DNA from: Desulfomonile tiedjei
GTDB lineage: Bacteria > Desulfobacterota > Desulfomonilia > Desulfomonilales > Desulfomonilaceae
DNA: 42,100 nt
Reading direction: 5' to 3'
Assembly (NCBI GenBank): GCA_020722215.1
Contig: DYLG01000005.1
Coordinates: 1-42,100, forward strand
In this document: positions 19,350 through 29,226 of the stretch, in pieces
How the letters are laid out: every line of letters begins with the position of its first letter
Position numbering within the stretch: the first letter of the stretch is position 1
The notes under the pieces: generated by a model
The model's database searches: none
Seen by the model: only the letters and a program-made list of their open reading frames with translations
Told to the model about the DNA's origin: nothing
Translations under genes and position numbers: made by a program

Positions 19350-20795
19350 TCACTCGCTGAAGCCCCGTTTTTTCAGCTCATCGTTCAGAATGTCATTGAC
19401 CAACTGGGGGTTGGCCTTTCCTTTGGTAGTTTTCATTACTTGTCCCACAAAGAACTTCTTCAGGCCGGTCTTGCCTGCCAGCAGCTTCTTCAGTTCTTGC
19501 GGGTTGTCATCGAGCACTTGTTTTACCAGGCCTGCGAGTTCGCCCGAGTCCGAAATCTGTACGAGGCCCTTTTCCTTGATTATCGCGGCCGGGTCCTTCC
19601 CGGTTGCGTACATTTCCTCGAAAACGGTCTTGGCAATCTTCCCCGAGATGGTCCCGTCGTCAACGGATTTCAGCAGACCTGCGAGTTGCTCCGCGCTCAC
19701 CAGGCACGATCCTATACCTTCTTCTTCGCCTTTGAGCATTCTCATGAGTTCGGTCATGATCCAGTTGCTGACCGTCTTAGGTTGGGGGAACAGAGCCACG
19801 GTCTGCTCGAAGTATGCGGCCAGATCCCGGGACGCGGTCAAGACACCCGCGTCGTATGGTGGAATGCCGAATTGCTCGACAAATCGGGCTTTCTTCTGAA
19901 ACGGCAGTTCGGGGAGTTCGTTTCGCAGACGCTCCACCAGGGAAGGTTCCACCCGAAGCGGCAAGAGATCCGGATCGGGGAAATAGCGATAGTCGTGGGC
20001 CCATTCCTTGCTCCGCATAGCCGCTGTGGCGCCGGTTGAGGGATCGAAGAGCCTGGTTTCCTGAACGATTCTCTCTCCTGCCTTGACGGCTTCGATCTGG
20101 CGGTCGATCTCATATTCCAATGCGCGCTGGACGTTTCGGAACGAGTTCATATTCTTCACTTCGGTTTTTACTCCAAGGGCCTGTTCTCCCTTGGGGCGGA
20201 CCGACACGTTGGCGTCGCAACGGAAGCTGCCTTCCTGCATATTGCCGTCGCAGATATCAAGGTACACGAGAATGGATCTCAGTGCGCGCAGGTATTCGGC
20301 AGCCTCTTGGGGCGAGTGTATTTCGGGCTCGGAAACGATCTCTATCAGCGGCACCCCGGTACGGTTGAGGTCAACGTAAGAGAGCGGCTTGTTCTCATCG
20401 TGAATAAGCTTGCCCGCATCTTCCTCCATGTGTATTCGGGTCAGGGGTATTCGTCTGTTTCCCTGCTCCGTTTCGATCTCCACGTACCCGCCTTCCGCGA
20501 CTGGGAGTTCGTACTGAGAGATTTGATAGTTTTTCGGCAGGTCCGGGTAGTAGTAGTTCTTTCTTGCGAACCGGCTGAATTCGCTTATCCTGCAATGGCA
20601 GGCCAGAGCCATTTTCACAGTGAATTCAAGTGCTTTTCGATTGAGCACAGGCAATGTGCCCGGCATTCCCTGACAGATAGGGCAGGTGTTCATATTGGGC
20701 TCTGCCCCAAAGCGGGTAGTACATGAGCAGAACGCCTTGGAATCAGTGAGGAGCTGGGCATGCACCTCGAGTCCGATAATTGGTTCGTATTCCAT
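19350..20795 (-). CDS. gatB: aspartyl/glutamyl-tRNA amidotransferase subunit B
   Basis: [59 protein letters not shown]. Confidence 0.97.
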   Translation of the reverse strand: MEYEPIIGLEVHAQLLTDSKAFCSCTTRFGAEPNMNTCPICQGMPGTLPVLNRKALEFTVKMALACHCRISEFSRFARKNYYYPDLPKNYQISQYELPVAEGGYVEIETEQGNRRIPLTRIHMEEDAGKLIHDENKPLSYVDLNRTGVPLIEIVSEPEIHSPQEAAEYLRALRSILVYLDICDGNMQEGSFRCDANVSVRPKGEQALGVKTEVKNMNSFRNVQRALEYEIDRQIEAVKAGERIVQETRLFDPSTGATAAMRSKEWAHDYRYFPDPDLLPLRVEPSLVERLRNELPELPFQKKARFVEQFGIPPYDAGVLTASRDLAAYFEQTVALFPQPKTVSNWIMTELMRMLKGEEEGIGSCLVSAEQLAGLLKSVDDGTISGKIAKTVFEEMYATGKDPAAIIKEKGLVQISDSGELAGLVKQVLDDNPQELKKLLAGKTGLKKFFVGQVMKTTKGKANPQLVNDILNDELKKRGFSE

Positions 20796-20804
20796 GAATC
20801 AATC

Positions 20805-22268
20805 CTACAGAACGGGACTTTTCAGGTGATGATCCGTTTCCCGCTGAAATGCGGATGCTAACTGCACGAGCCTTGCCTCCTGGAAGTGCGGTGCGATGAG
20901 CTGTATCCCGACAGGGAGGCCGTTCCGTGAAAAGCCCCCCGGTATTGCCATTCCGGGGAGACCCGCCATGTTGACAGGTATGGTAAACACGTCCGTGAGA
21001 TACATCTGAATCGGATCGTCGATCTTCTCGCCGATTTTGAACGGAGGCGTCGGCGCGATGGGACAAAGTATCGCGTCGCAGGTCCGAAACGCGTTCTTGA
21101 AATCATTGGTGATAAGCGTTCGGATTTTGGCAGCCTTCAGGTAATACGCGTCGTAGTACCCGGAAGACAGTGCATACGTTCCCAGCATGATCCGCCGTTT
21201 CACTTCCGGGCCGAAGCCTTCGGCCCTGGTTCTGCAGTACATATCTATCATGCTCTCGAATTGTGCCGATCTGTGGCCGTACTTGACTCCGTCAAACCGG
21301 GCAAGATTGGAGGATGCCTCGCTGGGGGCTATGATGTAGTACGCTGCAATGCCGTAATCCAAGTGAGGAAGCGACAGCTCGATGAAGCTAATCCCCATGC
21401 TTTTGAAGACCACCCGAGTTTCCGACATGACCTTGTCCACATCCGGGTCTTCCAGTTTGCTGAAAAACTCGCTGGGGAGGCCGATTGTCATGCCTTTCAC
21501 CGGCTTGTCCAACACCGAGATGAAATCCGGGTGCTCCATGGGCGCCGATGTGGAATCCATGGGGTCATGGCTGCAGATAAGGTTGAGAATCAGGGCCATG
21601 TCCCGCGCGTCGCGTCCAATGGGGCCGATCTGGTCCAGACTCGACGCGTACGCCACCAAGCCATACCTTGAAACTGCGCCGTACGTAGGCTTGATACCGG
21701 TGACTCCGCAGAAGCCGGCAGGGAGTCTTATGGATCCCCCGGTGTCTGAGCCAAGAGCAACCGGAGCCTCCATGGCTGCGACAGCCGCGGCAGGGCCTCC
21801 GCTCGATCCGCCGGGTGTCATCTCGGGATTCCATGGATTACGAGTCGGTCCCCAGTACGACGTCTCGGTTGAGGACCCCATCGCGAACTCATCCATGTTC
21901 GCCATCCCCAAAATGACCATTCCTGCTTCGCGCATGAGACGAACCACGGTAGCGTCATAAGGCGGGGCAAAATTCGCGAGAATTCTCGAACCGCAGGTGA
22001 CTCTGCGGCCCTTGACGCACATGTTATCCTTAACTGCGATGGGCAGGCCGGTCAGGGGGCCGTTGTTTCCGGCAGCAATTCGGCGGTCCGCTTCCTGAGC
22101 CATCTCGATCGCTAGATCAGGGGTGACGGTCACAAAGGCTCGAACCCTTTCTTCCACGGCCTGGATTCGCTCAAGAAAAGATCTTGTGATCTCGACTGAA
22201 CTCGCCTCTTTGTTCGCAAGCAGCTTGCAGAGTTCGGTTGCGGGTTTTTCGTAAAGGTTGGTGTGCAT
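20805..22268 (-). CDS. gatA: aspartyl/glutamyl-tRNA amidotransferase subunit A
   Basis: [53 protein letters not shown]. Confidence 0.97.
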   Translation of the reverse strand: MHTNLYEKPATELCKLLANKEASSVEITRSFLERIQAVEERVRAFVTVTPDLAIEMAQEADRRIAAGNNGPLTGLPIAVKDNMCVKGRRVTCGSRILANFAPPYDATVVRLMREAGMVILGMANMDEFAMGSSTETSYWGPTRNPWNPEMTPGGSSGGPAAAVAAMEAPVALGSDTGGSIRLPAGFCGVTGIKPTYGAVSRYGLVAYASSLDQIGPIGRDARDMALILNLICSHDPMDSTSAPMEHPDFISVLDKPVKGMTIGLPSEFFSKLEDPDVDKVMSETRVVFKSMGISFIELSLPHLDYGIAAYYIIAPSEASSNLARFDGVKYGHRSAQFESMIDMYCRTRAEGFGPEVKRRIMLGTYALSSGYYDAYYLKAAKIRTLITNDFKNAFRTCDAILCPIAPTPPFKIGEKIDDPIQMYLTDVFTIPVNMAGLPGMAIPGGFSRNGLPVGIQLIAPHFQEARLVQLASAFQRETDHHLKSPVL

Positions 22269-22374
22269 CGTGGTCCTTTTCTGAAGGAAAGCTCACGTCG
22301 GTCCGAAAGACGGAAGGCTCCCGCCGGGTATTGCCTCACCTTATGGATGTTCAGGAAACAGGCTGCGCATTCAT

Positions 22375-22455
22375 GGCAGGGGCGGCCCCATGTGTCCGCC
22401 CTATTCGGCGGTGCGCGCCCGGTTTTTGGGGGAGACACGCAGGTCTGCCCCTGCC
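22375..22455. repeat. two-hairpin REPIN-like element in the gatC-gatA gap
   Basis: Terminal inverted GGCAGGGGC (22375-22383) / GCCCCTGCC (22447-22455) enclosing two imperfect palindromes; related copy at 26646-26720 in opposite orientation. Confidence 0.65.
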
Positions 22456-22552
22456 GTAGGATCGACAGCCGTCTCCATCGTCTATTTCGTGACAAACCCT
22501 TGGCGCCGGTCGCCCTTCCGTAACAAGCCGAATCGCAAGCGCATCGGTTCGT

Positions 22553-22861
22553 CTATTCTATGACCTTCGGTACCAGAAAGGAGGTCCCGACCCTGGCAGG
22601 CGCATTCGCCAGCGCTTCTTCCAAGGGCAACGATGGCTTGACCTCGTCTTCCCTGAAAGGGGTATACAGCTCAACCGGACCGGCCATTGGCAGCACGTCG
22701 TCCGTGGGCGCCTCAGCAAGCATGTCCATGTACTTGAGGATGTCGTCCAGTTGCGCCTGATACTTCCTTTTCTCTTCAGGAGCGAGGTGCAGTCGCCCGA
22801 GGTGCGCCACGTAATCCACTTGTTCCGGAGTAATCTTGGATTCGGTCTTTTTCATTGGCAT
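22553..22861 (-). CDS. gatC: aspartyl/glutamyl-tRNA amidotransferase subunit C
   Basis: KITPEQVDYVAHLGRLHLAPEEKRKYQAQLDDILKYMDMLAEAPTDDVLPM. Confidence 0.95.
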   Translation of the reverse strand: MPMKKTESKITPEQVDYVAHLGRLHLAPEEKRKYQAQLDDILKYMDMLAEAPTDDVLPMAGPVELYTPFREDEVKPSLPLEEALANAPARVGTSFLVPKVIE

Positions 22862-22913
22862 CCATCGCGTTCTTCAACTGAAGGTAATACATACAGCCGG
22901 TTCCGAGAGGCTG

Positions 22914-24872
22914 TCAAGGTTGGCTTGGAACAATGGTCAAATACTTGTGCCAAAGAACCCGATGCAGGCTCGAAGGGTTCATGAGTCGGCCGATCGTGTC
23001 CCGATCCAGCGGGCCTGCGCCGGGATGAGTGCTCTTCTGGAGGGCTTTTCCTTCCATGTCCGCCATGGCGTCCCACCTGAAGACATGGCCGGGAATCTGC
23101 TGTTCATGCTTCCAGATCGGAGTGATCCCCGGAGTCTTAATTCCTCGCAGCGCCTCACCCAGTCCAGCCGCTGAGGGATTGCCGTGGCATTCGTGGCAGT
23201 TTCTGCCCCGTTCGCCAATGGTGTGAGGCGCATAGGGGTTGAAAATGAGCGCTGGATCTCCGGAACCGGTCCTGGGAATCACCCTGTCGACCAACAGAGT
23301 CCCAGTGGAATCAACGTGGGAGATCACATACTGATACATGGGCCGCATCAGAGAGATTTTTCCTCTTGAATTGAAACCAAGGGGCAGAGTTTCCCACCGT
23401 CGAGCAGTGTAGCCTCGGAACCACGCTCCGCTGCGAGCTTCTCCAGTGAGCCAATCCTTGGTGACCGGGGGCTTCCATTCCGAAACAGGCTTATCGGGCG
23501 TGGCTCCGCCAGGTGGCGGAAGCACGTCCGCGTAGGTTCCCGCGTATCTGTGGGGGATTTCCTGGATTTGCGGATCATTCTGTCCTTGGGTGAGAGCCCA
23601 CTTCCAGTAGTCTGCTCTTTCTTCAAGCATCAAGTGCAAACCGTAGTCCTGGAAAGACCATGTTGCATGGCACGCGGAACACTTGAGTTTGGCTATGTGC
23701 GCCTCTACCTGATGTGGGATTATGGCACGGTTCCATACGGGGATCTTCCGCCCCTTTCCTTTCAGCAGGATGATCTCTCCGCTATCCTCTTTAAGTGCTG
23801 CGGGGTGGTCGCCTCTGACGTGACAGGCCTCGCACGAAATCGTCACTTGAGACGCGGACGTGCCGGGAAGCTCGCCGGTACCGTGCACTTCGTCGAGTGT
23901 GTGACAGTCCATGCACTCCATTCCGCGTCGAAAGTGTATGTCCGAGGCCAAACGGTGCTGCTCGGAGCCGTAAATTCTCGGCGGCAATCGTCCCGCCATG
24001 AAAGGACTGCGAAATCCGCGTTCGAAATCCTTCTCGAAGAGCCCCACATAGTCCGCTCCCACGTGGTTGGAATTGTGACACTTCAGACACGCGGTGATCC
24101 CGGTTTTCCGAACGATGACGTGGCCACGAGGCCTGCCATCGCTGCTGTTGGGATAGGCAATGTGGCAAGCGGAGCATCCTTTGCCCCGATGCTCTCCGAA
24201 CCGGGATGCCCCTCGGGTGTGGAGATGACAGCGGAGGCACGAGCGTCGAAGCAGGTCGTCGCCAAGGTTTGTTGAAAAGGAAGGGTGGGGAACCTGCTTG
24301 AGGCTTCCGGCATCCACGGTGGCGTATGCCGGTAGAGGCTTGTCCTGAGTGCCGAACGCGAATCGAGTGTGGTTGATAATTCGAGGAGCAAGTGCCATCA
24401 CGGATGTCTTGACTCGGCGACTCTCTTCCGGGTGGCACTTTCCGCAGGTCTTGTCAACGCTCCCCAAATCGCCTGGATCAGGAATGAGGCCTTTGTGAGC
24501 AATCTCTTCGTTCTCCGAGGACGAATCCCCGCCGTGGCACGCGACGCAGGAGACGGCGTGGGAAGGATCCATCTGTGCTTGCTCCTCGTGGCATTTCACG
24601 CACTTCCCGGGTTCCCTGCATTCAATGGGTTCGGGGAGTTGTGCAGGGACGCCCCACCATTGGGGATACAACGGCACTGCCACCCGGGCTGGGGACGGGA
24701 ACGAAGGCACGAGCCGCGGGGCAGGGGGACTCCCATCTTGTTCTGCCGGCAGGCTGCTGTGGCAGGCCAAAGAGACGAGAATAACCGGCGCAGCCGCAGC
24801 AATAAGGCGCGTGAAAAGAGTCGGTCGCCGGCGAAACCCGAACAGGCCTGGCATCTCTGATGGGAATCTCAA
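22914..24872 (-). CDS. decaheme c-type cytochrome, exported
   Basis: 10 CxxCH motifs counted by eye (CVKCH, CVACH, CGKCH, CLRCH, CSACH, CLKCH, CMDCH, CEACH, CSACH, CHECH); hydrophobic N-terminus. Confidence 0.9.
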   Translation of the reverse strand: MRFPSEMPGLFGFRRRPTLFTRLIAAAAPVILVSLACHSSLPAEQDGSPPAPRLVPSFPSPARVAVPLYPQWWGVPAQLPEPIECREPGKCVKCHEEQAQMDPSHAVSCVACHGGDSSSENEEIAHKGLIPDPGDLGSVDKTCGKCHPEESRRVKTSVMALAPRIINHTRFAFGTQDKPLPAYATVDAGSLKQVPHPSFSTNLGDDLLRRSCLRCHLHTRGASRFGEHRGKGCSACHIAYPNSSDGRPRGHVIVRKTGITACLKCHNSNHVGADYVGLFEKDFERGFRSPFMAGRLPPRIYGSEQHRLASDIHFRRGMECMDCHTLDEVHGTGELPGTSASQVTISCEACHVRGDHPAALKEDSGEIILLKGKGRKIPVWNRAIIPHQVEAHIAKLKCSACHATWSFQDYGLHLMLEERADYWKWALTQGQNDPQIQEIPHRYAGTYADVLPPPGGATPDKPVSEWKPPVTKDWLTGEARSGAWFRGYTARRWETLPLGFNSRGKISLMRPMYQYVISHVDSTGTLLVDRVIPRTGSGDPALIFNPYAPHTIGERGRNCHECHGNPSAAGLGEALRGIKTPGITPIWKHEQQIPGHVFRWDAMADMEGKALQKSTHPGAGPLDRDTIGRLMNPSSLHRVLWHKYLTIVPSQP

Positions 24873-24875
24873 GAA

Positions 24876-25403
24876 CTATCTCTTGTACTTTCGCATTATT
24901 GCCCGCAACCTGGCCGTGGGCAGTTGTCCTCCGCCGGGGTTGGTCCGGGCAAATTCCACGAGGACCATCTCAATCTCCCGCAACGCCTTCTCATGATTGG
25001 GATGTTCAGGTCTCATGCCGTTTACGGAAAGGATCTGAGATGCAGCCTCCCATTCCCTTCCCGGGGTGAGGTTCAATGGGTTAGGCCACTGGAAAGCGGT
25101 GGCCGGTGCGGGTGGCCGGCCGCTGGGAGGCCGAGCGGGCCCAGGGCGGGGAGCAGGCGCGGACGTCTTGGCAGTGCAATGGTCGTGGTTGCGGAAGCAT
25201 TTCAACGTGCACTGCTTCTCGAAATAATCGTCATAGCCTTTTTTCTTACAGCAACTGTTGCACTGTTCCCTCGTCTGTGTACCCAGAGCGAGGGAATTCT
25301 GAACATTGGCAAGCATGAGCGTCAACAACCCTGCAACGAGAACCGCAAAGTGCCGGGCAAGAGCGAACAAAGCCCGGTCTCGCCGCCGGAGAATCTCGGA
25401 CAT
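24876..25403 (-). CDS. hypothetical secreted Cys-rich protein
   Basis: N-terminal hydrophobic signal; CNSCCKKKGYDDYFEKQCTLKCFRNHDHC; 3 nt upstream of the cytochrome ORF. Confidence 0.65.
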   Translation of the reverse strand: MSEILRRRDRALFALARHFAVLVAGLLTLMLANVQNSLALGTQTREQCNSCCKKKGYDDYFEKQCTLKCFRNHDHCTAKTSAPAPRPGPARPPSGRPPAPATAFQWPNPLNLTPGREWEAASQILSVNGMRPEHPNHEKALREIEMVLVEFARTNPGGGQLPTARLRAIMRKYKR

Positions 25404-25680
25404 GGTGGAAACCTCCTGTTGTTGCCTTGTGGAGAAGACCTAGGCCGAGTCGGTAGTATCTCCCATCTTGGCGGCGTAACGATCAATTGAAAAGGGCCGC
25501 CTCGGGGCTATCGGATATGTGATCCCTGCGATGATGACACCTGGAGCCTCTTTTCGTTCCACATCACGCCTTACGGCGGTGCGGACAAAGGCTTTGAACG
25601 ACCCGCCTGTCCAGACCACGATCAGGGTCCTGGTCGGGTTCGGTCAATTCATTCCGAATTCCACTACAACCAACCGGTCT

Positions 25681-26454
25681 TCATCTTGGCGTCCCCTTCA
25701 ATACGGTGCAGTCCTTCCCTGCACCGGCATACTTGAGATGGCTCTCCCATCGGGACAGAGGGAGTGGGATGGAAACAAAGGCCTCCTTCCACTTCTCGTC
25801 AATCGGGTCCCAAGCGTGCACGGTGAACACGAAATTCTTCCCTTTTTTCCTGTACATGGTGAGCGACCATTGCCCCGTGATCGAATTAGTACACAGTTGG
25901 GCGAACTCGCACGGAGCTTCCCTGTTCAAAACGTCTATTGCCCTGTTCCTGATGAGGTTTCTGTACTTGTTGTGATCCGGCTTCACGAACAGCTCGTCAG
26001 AGGGAGGTTTTCCGGTGCCGTTATCTCCCGCTTTCTTTCCGGAGACCGCAGCGGAATCAGCCTCAGCCGCGCTGGACGATGCATTTACCGGATCGCTCCC
26101 TCTGTTCCGGGTCGGATCCTCCGGAGCATCTTGAGCGCCCACATCTGCTTGTCCTTCATTGTCAGGTCCGACTGCGGGTTCCCGCAACTCGTCGGTTCCC
26201 TTGCCTTGGATAGATCCCTGCTGGGCAGGGACGGCTGTGTTCCCTGATTCAACCGAGGCAGCGGGGCCAGAATTGTCACTTTTCTTGGACTTCAGCAAAG
26301 AGCTGCAACCGGGCATCAGGATTAGAGCAGCGGTAACTATGGCAAAGATCAGGGCAGCCGCCGGCGCGTGCAGGCATCCGGCGAACGAAGCTTCGGTCGG
26401 TTCATGCCACAAGAAACCAGAATCATTAGTCTTGTCAGCCGTGGAGATGTTCAT
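25681..26454 (-). CDS. hypothetical membrane-anchored protein/lipoprotein
   Basis: AAALIFAIVTAALILMPGCSSLLKS hydrophobic segment with possible lipobox; low-complexity linker; globular C-terminus. Confidence 0.55.
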   Translation of the reverse strand: MNISTADKTNDSGFLWHEPTEASFAGCLHAPAAALIFAIVTAALILMPGCSSLLKSKKSDNSGPAASVESGNTAVPAQQGSIQGKGTDELREPAVGPDNEGQADVGAQDAPEDPTRNRGSDPVNASSSAAEADSAAVSGKKAGDNGTGKPPSDELFVKPDHNKYRNLIRNRAIDVLNREAPCEFAQLCTNSITGQWSLTMYRKKGKNFVFTVHAWDPIDEKWKEAFVSIPLPLSRWESHLKYAGAGKDCTVLKGTPR

Positions 26455-26645
26455 TCGGCTCGGCGCCTGTTCCCATGATCGAGCGCTTCTTCGTCAATGT
26501 GTCCTATCCGTTTTCATGGGAAAACGCAACCGTGCTGCGTACTGTGACCACCATCAGCCACAAGATCAAAAGGGAAGGGGAGTGGGGCGCGCGGCCTGGG
26601 GCCTGTAACGAACTGAACAGTGCTATCGGTTCGGAACCGAGCGCT

Positions 26646-26720
26646 GGGGCAGATCTGCACGCCTGCCCGAAGCGTGGCCTCGATGGCTGGAGAAGGCGGA
26701 CACCTGGGTCCGCCCGTGCC
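26646..26720. repeat. REPIN-like two-hairpin element, second copy
   Basis: GGGGCAGATCTGCACGCCTGCCC (26646-26668) then GGCGGAC-ACCTGG-GTCCGCC (26695-26714); same layout as reverse complement of 22375-22455. Confidence 0.65.
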
Positions 26721-26775
26721 AACAATTCCGACGGCATTTCGGGCAAATTTCTTGAAAGCCACGCTCTGGCGACGC

Positions 26776-27414
26776 TTACTGCTGGGGGGGCTTTTTGCCG
26801 GGGTCCTCCGGTTGGCCTTCAGCCTTGTCGGCTCCTGACTCCGATACAGCAGGCGAAGCCGAAGCCGGTTGTTCGGACGGAGCGGCCTCCGGTGTCGTTT
26901 CGTCCTTGGCTTCCTCCTCGATCGGCTGAGGCTGGCCGGGCGGCTCTATTCCGATTTCCGGGCCCTTCTCCTCTGAAGGCTTTGACTCCAGCGGAGGCGG
27001 GCCCTGAATCGGAGCCGCTTCAGGCTTCTCGGAAGCCGGCATTGCGGCCGCGCCGGTCTCGGCGCCACGGACTCCCACCTTGTTGAATAGGTCTTTGATG
27101 AGGCTTCCGAGCCAGTCGTGGGGAATGAGCTTCTCGGTGATCCACACAAGTGCAAAAACGATTGCGGCAATTATGCCGGCGACAATCAGGAAAGCTATCA
27201 AAGTTATGAGTCCGGCGAGAAACAACGCGAAATACACCGGAAACAGGAATCCGTAGACGAAGGAACGTCCGAGTCTTGCAGAGACCCGCTCGTCCTCCTC
27301 CGCTCCGAGAATGTCATCGAAGGCTCTCACATAGAGATTCCTGTTGAAGTACGTCAGCACGGCGCTGCATATTCCCAGAACGATCATCGCAATGAATTCA
27401 AACAAGTAAATCAT
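26776..27414 (-). CDS. hypothetical membrane protein with Pro/Glu-rich tail
   Basis: Several hydrophobic segments then a PE-rich low-complexity C-terminus. Confidence 0.6.
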   Translation of the reverse strand: MIYLFEFIAMIVLGICSAVLTYFNRNLYVRAFDDILGAEEDERVSARLGRSFVYGFLFPVYFALFLAGLITLIAFLIVAGIIAAIVFALVWITEKLIPHDWLGSLIKDLFNKVGVRGAETGAAAMPASEKPEAAPIQGPPPLESKPSEEKGPEIGIEPPGQPQPIEEEAKDETTPEAAPSEQPASASPAVSESGADKAEGQPEDPGKKPPQQ

Positions 27415-27537
27415 ATTCGTCCTCCGTCAGGATTTTGATTCGTGGACTTCGGCAGTCTCGCTCCTGATGCCGCATCAGGCTGCCGGGCGACTCGGACCCG
27501 GAAAGCGCAGCGATAGACGCCGGCTCCTCGGGGCTTC

Positions 27538-29070
27538 TCAGCGTTTTCTTCCTTTCTTCCTGGCCTGCTTGGCAATCTGTCGCCGCTTTTTCTTCTTTTC
27601 CAGGGCCTTCTTTGACATGTGTTTGCCCGTCGTGACCTCAGGCAATCCGTACGGAGCGTCCGAAGCGGGCCCAGCCCCTTCCGGCCCAAGGCCGGGCATA
27701 CCGGAGTCGAGCATCTTGCGCAGGCCCTTGATTCGTTTAAGACGACCACGGATCTTTCCACCACCCATCGCAACGAACACGTCGCGCATGTCCTTGAATT
27801 TCCCGAGGAGGTCCGTGACGTCGGATTCCTTTCTGCCGGATCCTGCCGCGATGCGTCTCATCCTGCTCTCGTCAATTATCTCCGGGGCTCTTCGTTCTTC
27901 GGGCGTCATGGAATTGATTACGGATTCCATGCGGACCAGTTGGTAGTCATCCGCACGGACTCCCGCGGGCAGGCCGCCAGAGAAAAAGGGCAGTTTCTCC
28001 ATGACGTCCTGGAGGGGACCCATCTTCTTGATGGTCCGGACCTGGTCCAGGAAATCGCTCAGATCGAACCGGCCTTCCAGCATCCTCAGGGCGTCTTCTT
28101 CGGCCTTCTTTTCGTCAACCACCTCCTCGAAGTCTTTGACCAGGCCCACGACATCCCCGAAGCCCAGGATTCGGGAAGCCAAACCTTCGGGCCGGAATTC
28201 CTCGAGGCGATCAAGTGATTCCCCCATGCCTACGAACTTTATGGGGATGCCGGTGGCTTCTTTGATAGACAGGGCGGCTCCGCCGCGCGCGTCGCCGTCC
28301 AGCTTGGTCATGATGAAGCCGGTAAGCTGTATTCTCTCGTTGAAGGCTTTGGCTATATTGACCGACTCTTGACCGATCATCGCGTCGCAAACCAAGAGAA
28401 CGTTTTCCGGAGAAGTAAGCTCCTGGATTCGCCTTAGTTCCTCCATGAGAACATCGTCTATGGTCAGTCTTCCTGCCGTGTCGAAGATCGCCACATCGCA
28501 GCCGACTTCCACAGCGGTTCTTATTGATTTCGTGCATATGGAGGGCGGGTCCTCACCTCCATCGGAAAACACGGGCACCTGGAGATCCGAGCCAAGCTTG
28601 CGCAACTGCTCTACCGCGGCAGGCCGGTAAATATCGGCGGCGACCAGTATGGGTCTCTTGCCTTGTTTCTGGATGTATCTCGCCAGCTTGGCTGCTGTGG
28701 TGGTCTTGCCCGACCCCTGGAGCCCCACAACCATCACCGCACTGACGGGCTTTGCGCGAAAGCTGAGCTGCGAATCGGCTGCGCCCATCAATTGAACCAG
28801 CTCATCGTGGCATAGTTTCGTGAAATGGTCGCTTGGAGAAACCTTCAACTTCTTGTCTTTGTGCTTGACTCTGGTAAGTACTATTTCTCCGAGCGCCTTT
28901 TCCTTCACGCGGTCCAGGAATGAGCGGGTCACTTGGAATTCCACGTCGGCTTCCAGCAGCGATACTCGGATCATCTGGAGCACTTCCGAGAGGTTCTCCT
29001 CGGTGAGAGTCCGCATTCCCTGAAGGTACTGCCGGGCATCCCGGAATCCCTTGGTTAATATTTCAAGCAC
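27538..29070 (-). CDS. ffh: signal recognition particle protein Ffh
   Basis: VMVVGLQGSGKTTTAAKLARY, DTAGRLTIDDVLM, TKLDGDARGGAALSI; M-domain at C-terminus. Confidence 0.97.
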   Translation of the reverse strand: MLEILTKGFRDARQYLQGMRTLTEENLSEVLQMIRVSLLEADVEFQVTRSFLDRVKEKALGEIVLTRVKHKDKKLKVSPSDHFTKLCHDELVQLMGAADSQLSFRAKPVSAVMVVGLQGSGKTTTAAKLARYIQKQGKRPILVAADIYRPAAVEQLRKLGSDLQVPVFSDGGEDPPSICTKSIRTAVEVGCDVAIFDTAGRLTIDDVLMEELRRIQELTSPENVLLVCDAMIGQESVNIAKAFNERIQLTGFIMTKLDGDARGGAALSIKEATGIPIKFVGMGESLDRLEEFRPEGLASRILGFGDVVGLVKDFEEVVDEKKAEEDALRMLEGRFDLSDFLDQVRTIKKMGPLQDVMEKLPFFSGGLPAGVRADDYQLVRMESVINSMTPEERRAPEIIDESRMRRIAAGSGRKESDVTDLLGKFKDMRDVFVAMGGGKIRGRLKRIKGLRKMLDSGMPGLGPEGAGPASDAPYGLPEVTTGKHMSKKALEKKKKRRQIAKQARKKGRKR

Positions 29071-29154
29071 CTGAGAATCTCCTGGCTGAGATCAATGAAC
29101 TGAAACGACATTCAACTACCACAGGTGGAGCCAAAATGTAAGTTCTTTGTTTCC

Positions 29155-29183
29155 TTGCCCGCGATGGGGATTTCTGGTATAAC
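29155..29183 (+). promoter_or_regulatory. putative sigma70 promoter TTGCCC-17 bp-TATAAC upstream of the KdnB-like gene
   Basis: TTGCCC 29155-29160, TATAAC 29178-29183. Confidence 0.5.
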
Positions 29184-29226
29184 CTAACGGCCCTTGCGGG
29201 CGACTATTCAGAGCCTTGGGGAGCGA

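Noticed and set aside
19233-20039. 268-aa plus-strand ORF
   Set aside because: Antisense to gatB, which has clear family motifs
22130-22523. ORFs spanning the gatC-gatA gap
   Set aside because: Overlap the palindromic repeat; no family signature
23550-24275. 241-aa plus-strand ORF
   Set aside because: Antisense to the ten-heme cytochrome, whose CxxCH motifs fix the coding strand
24741-24872. Confident lipobox in the decaheme cytochrome (VSLAC)
   Set aside because: Ser at -3 does not fit the usual Leu/Val/Ile; plain Sec signal or anchor equally likely
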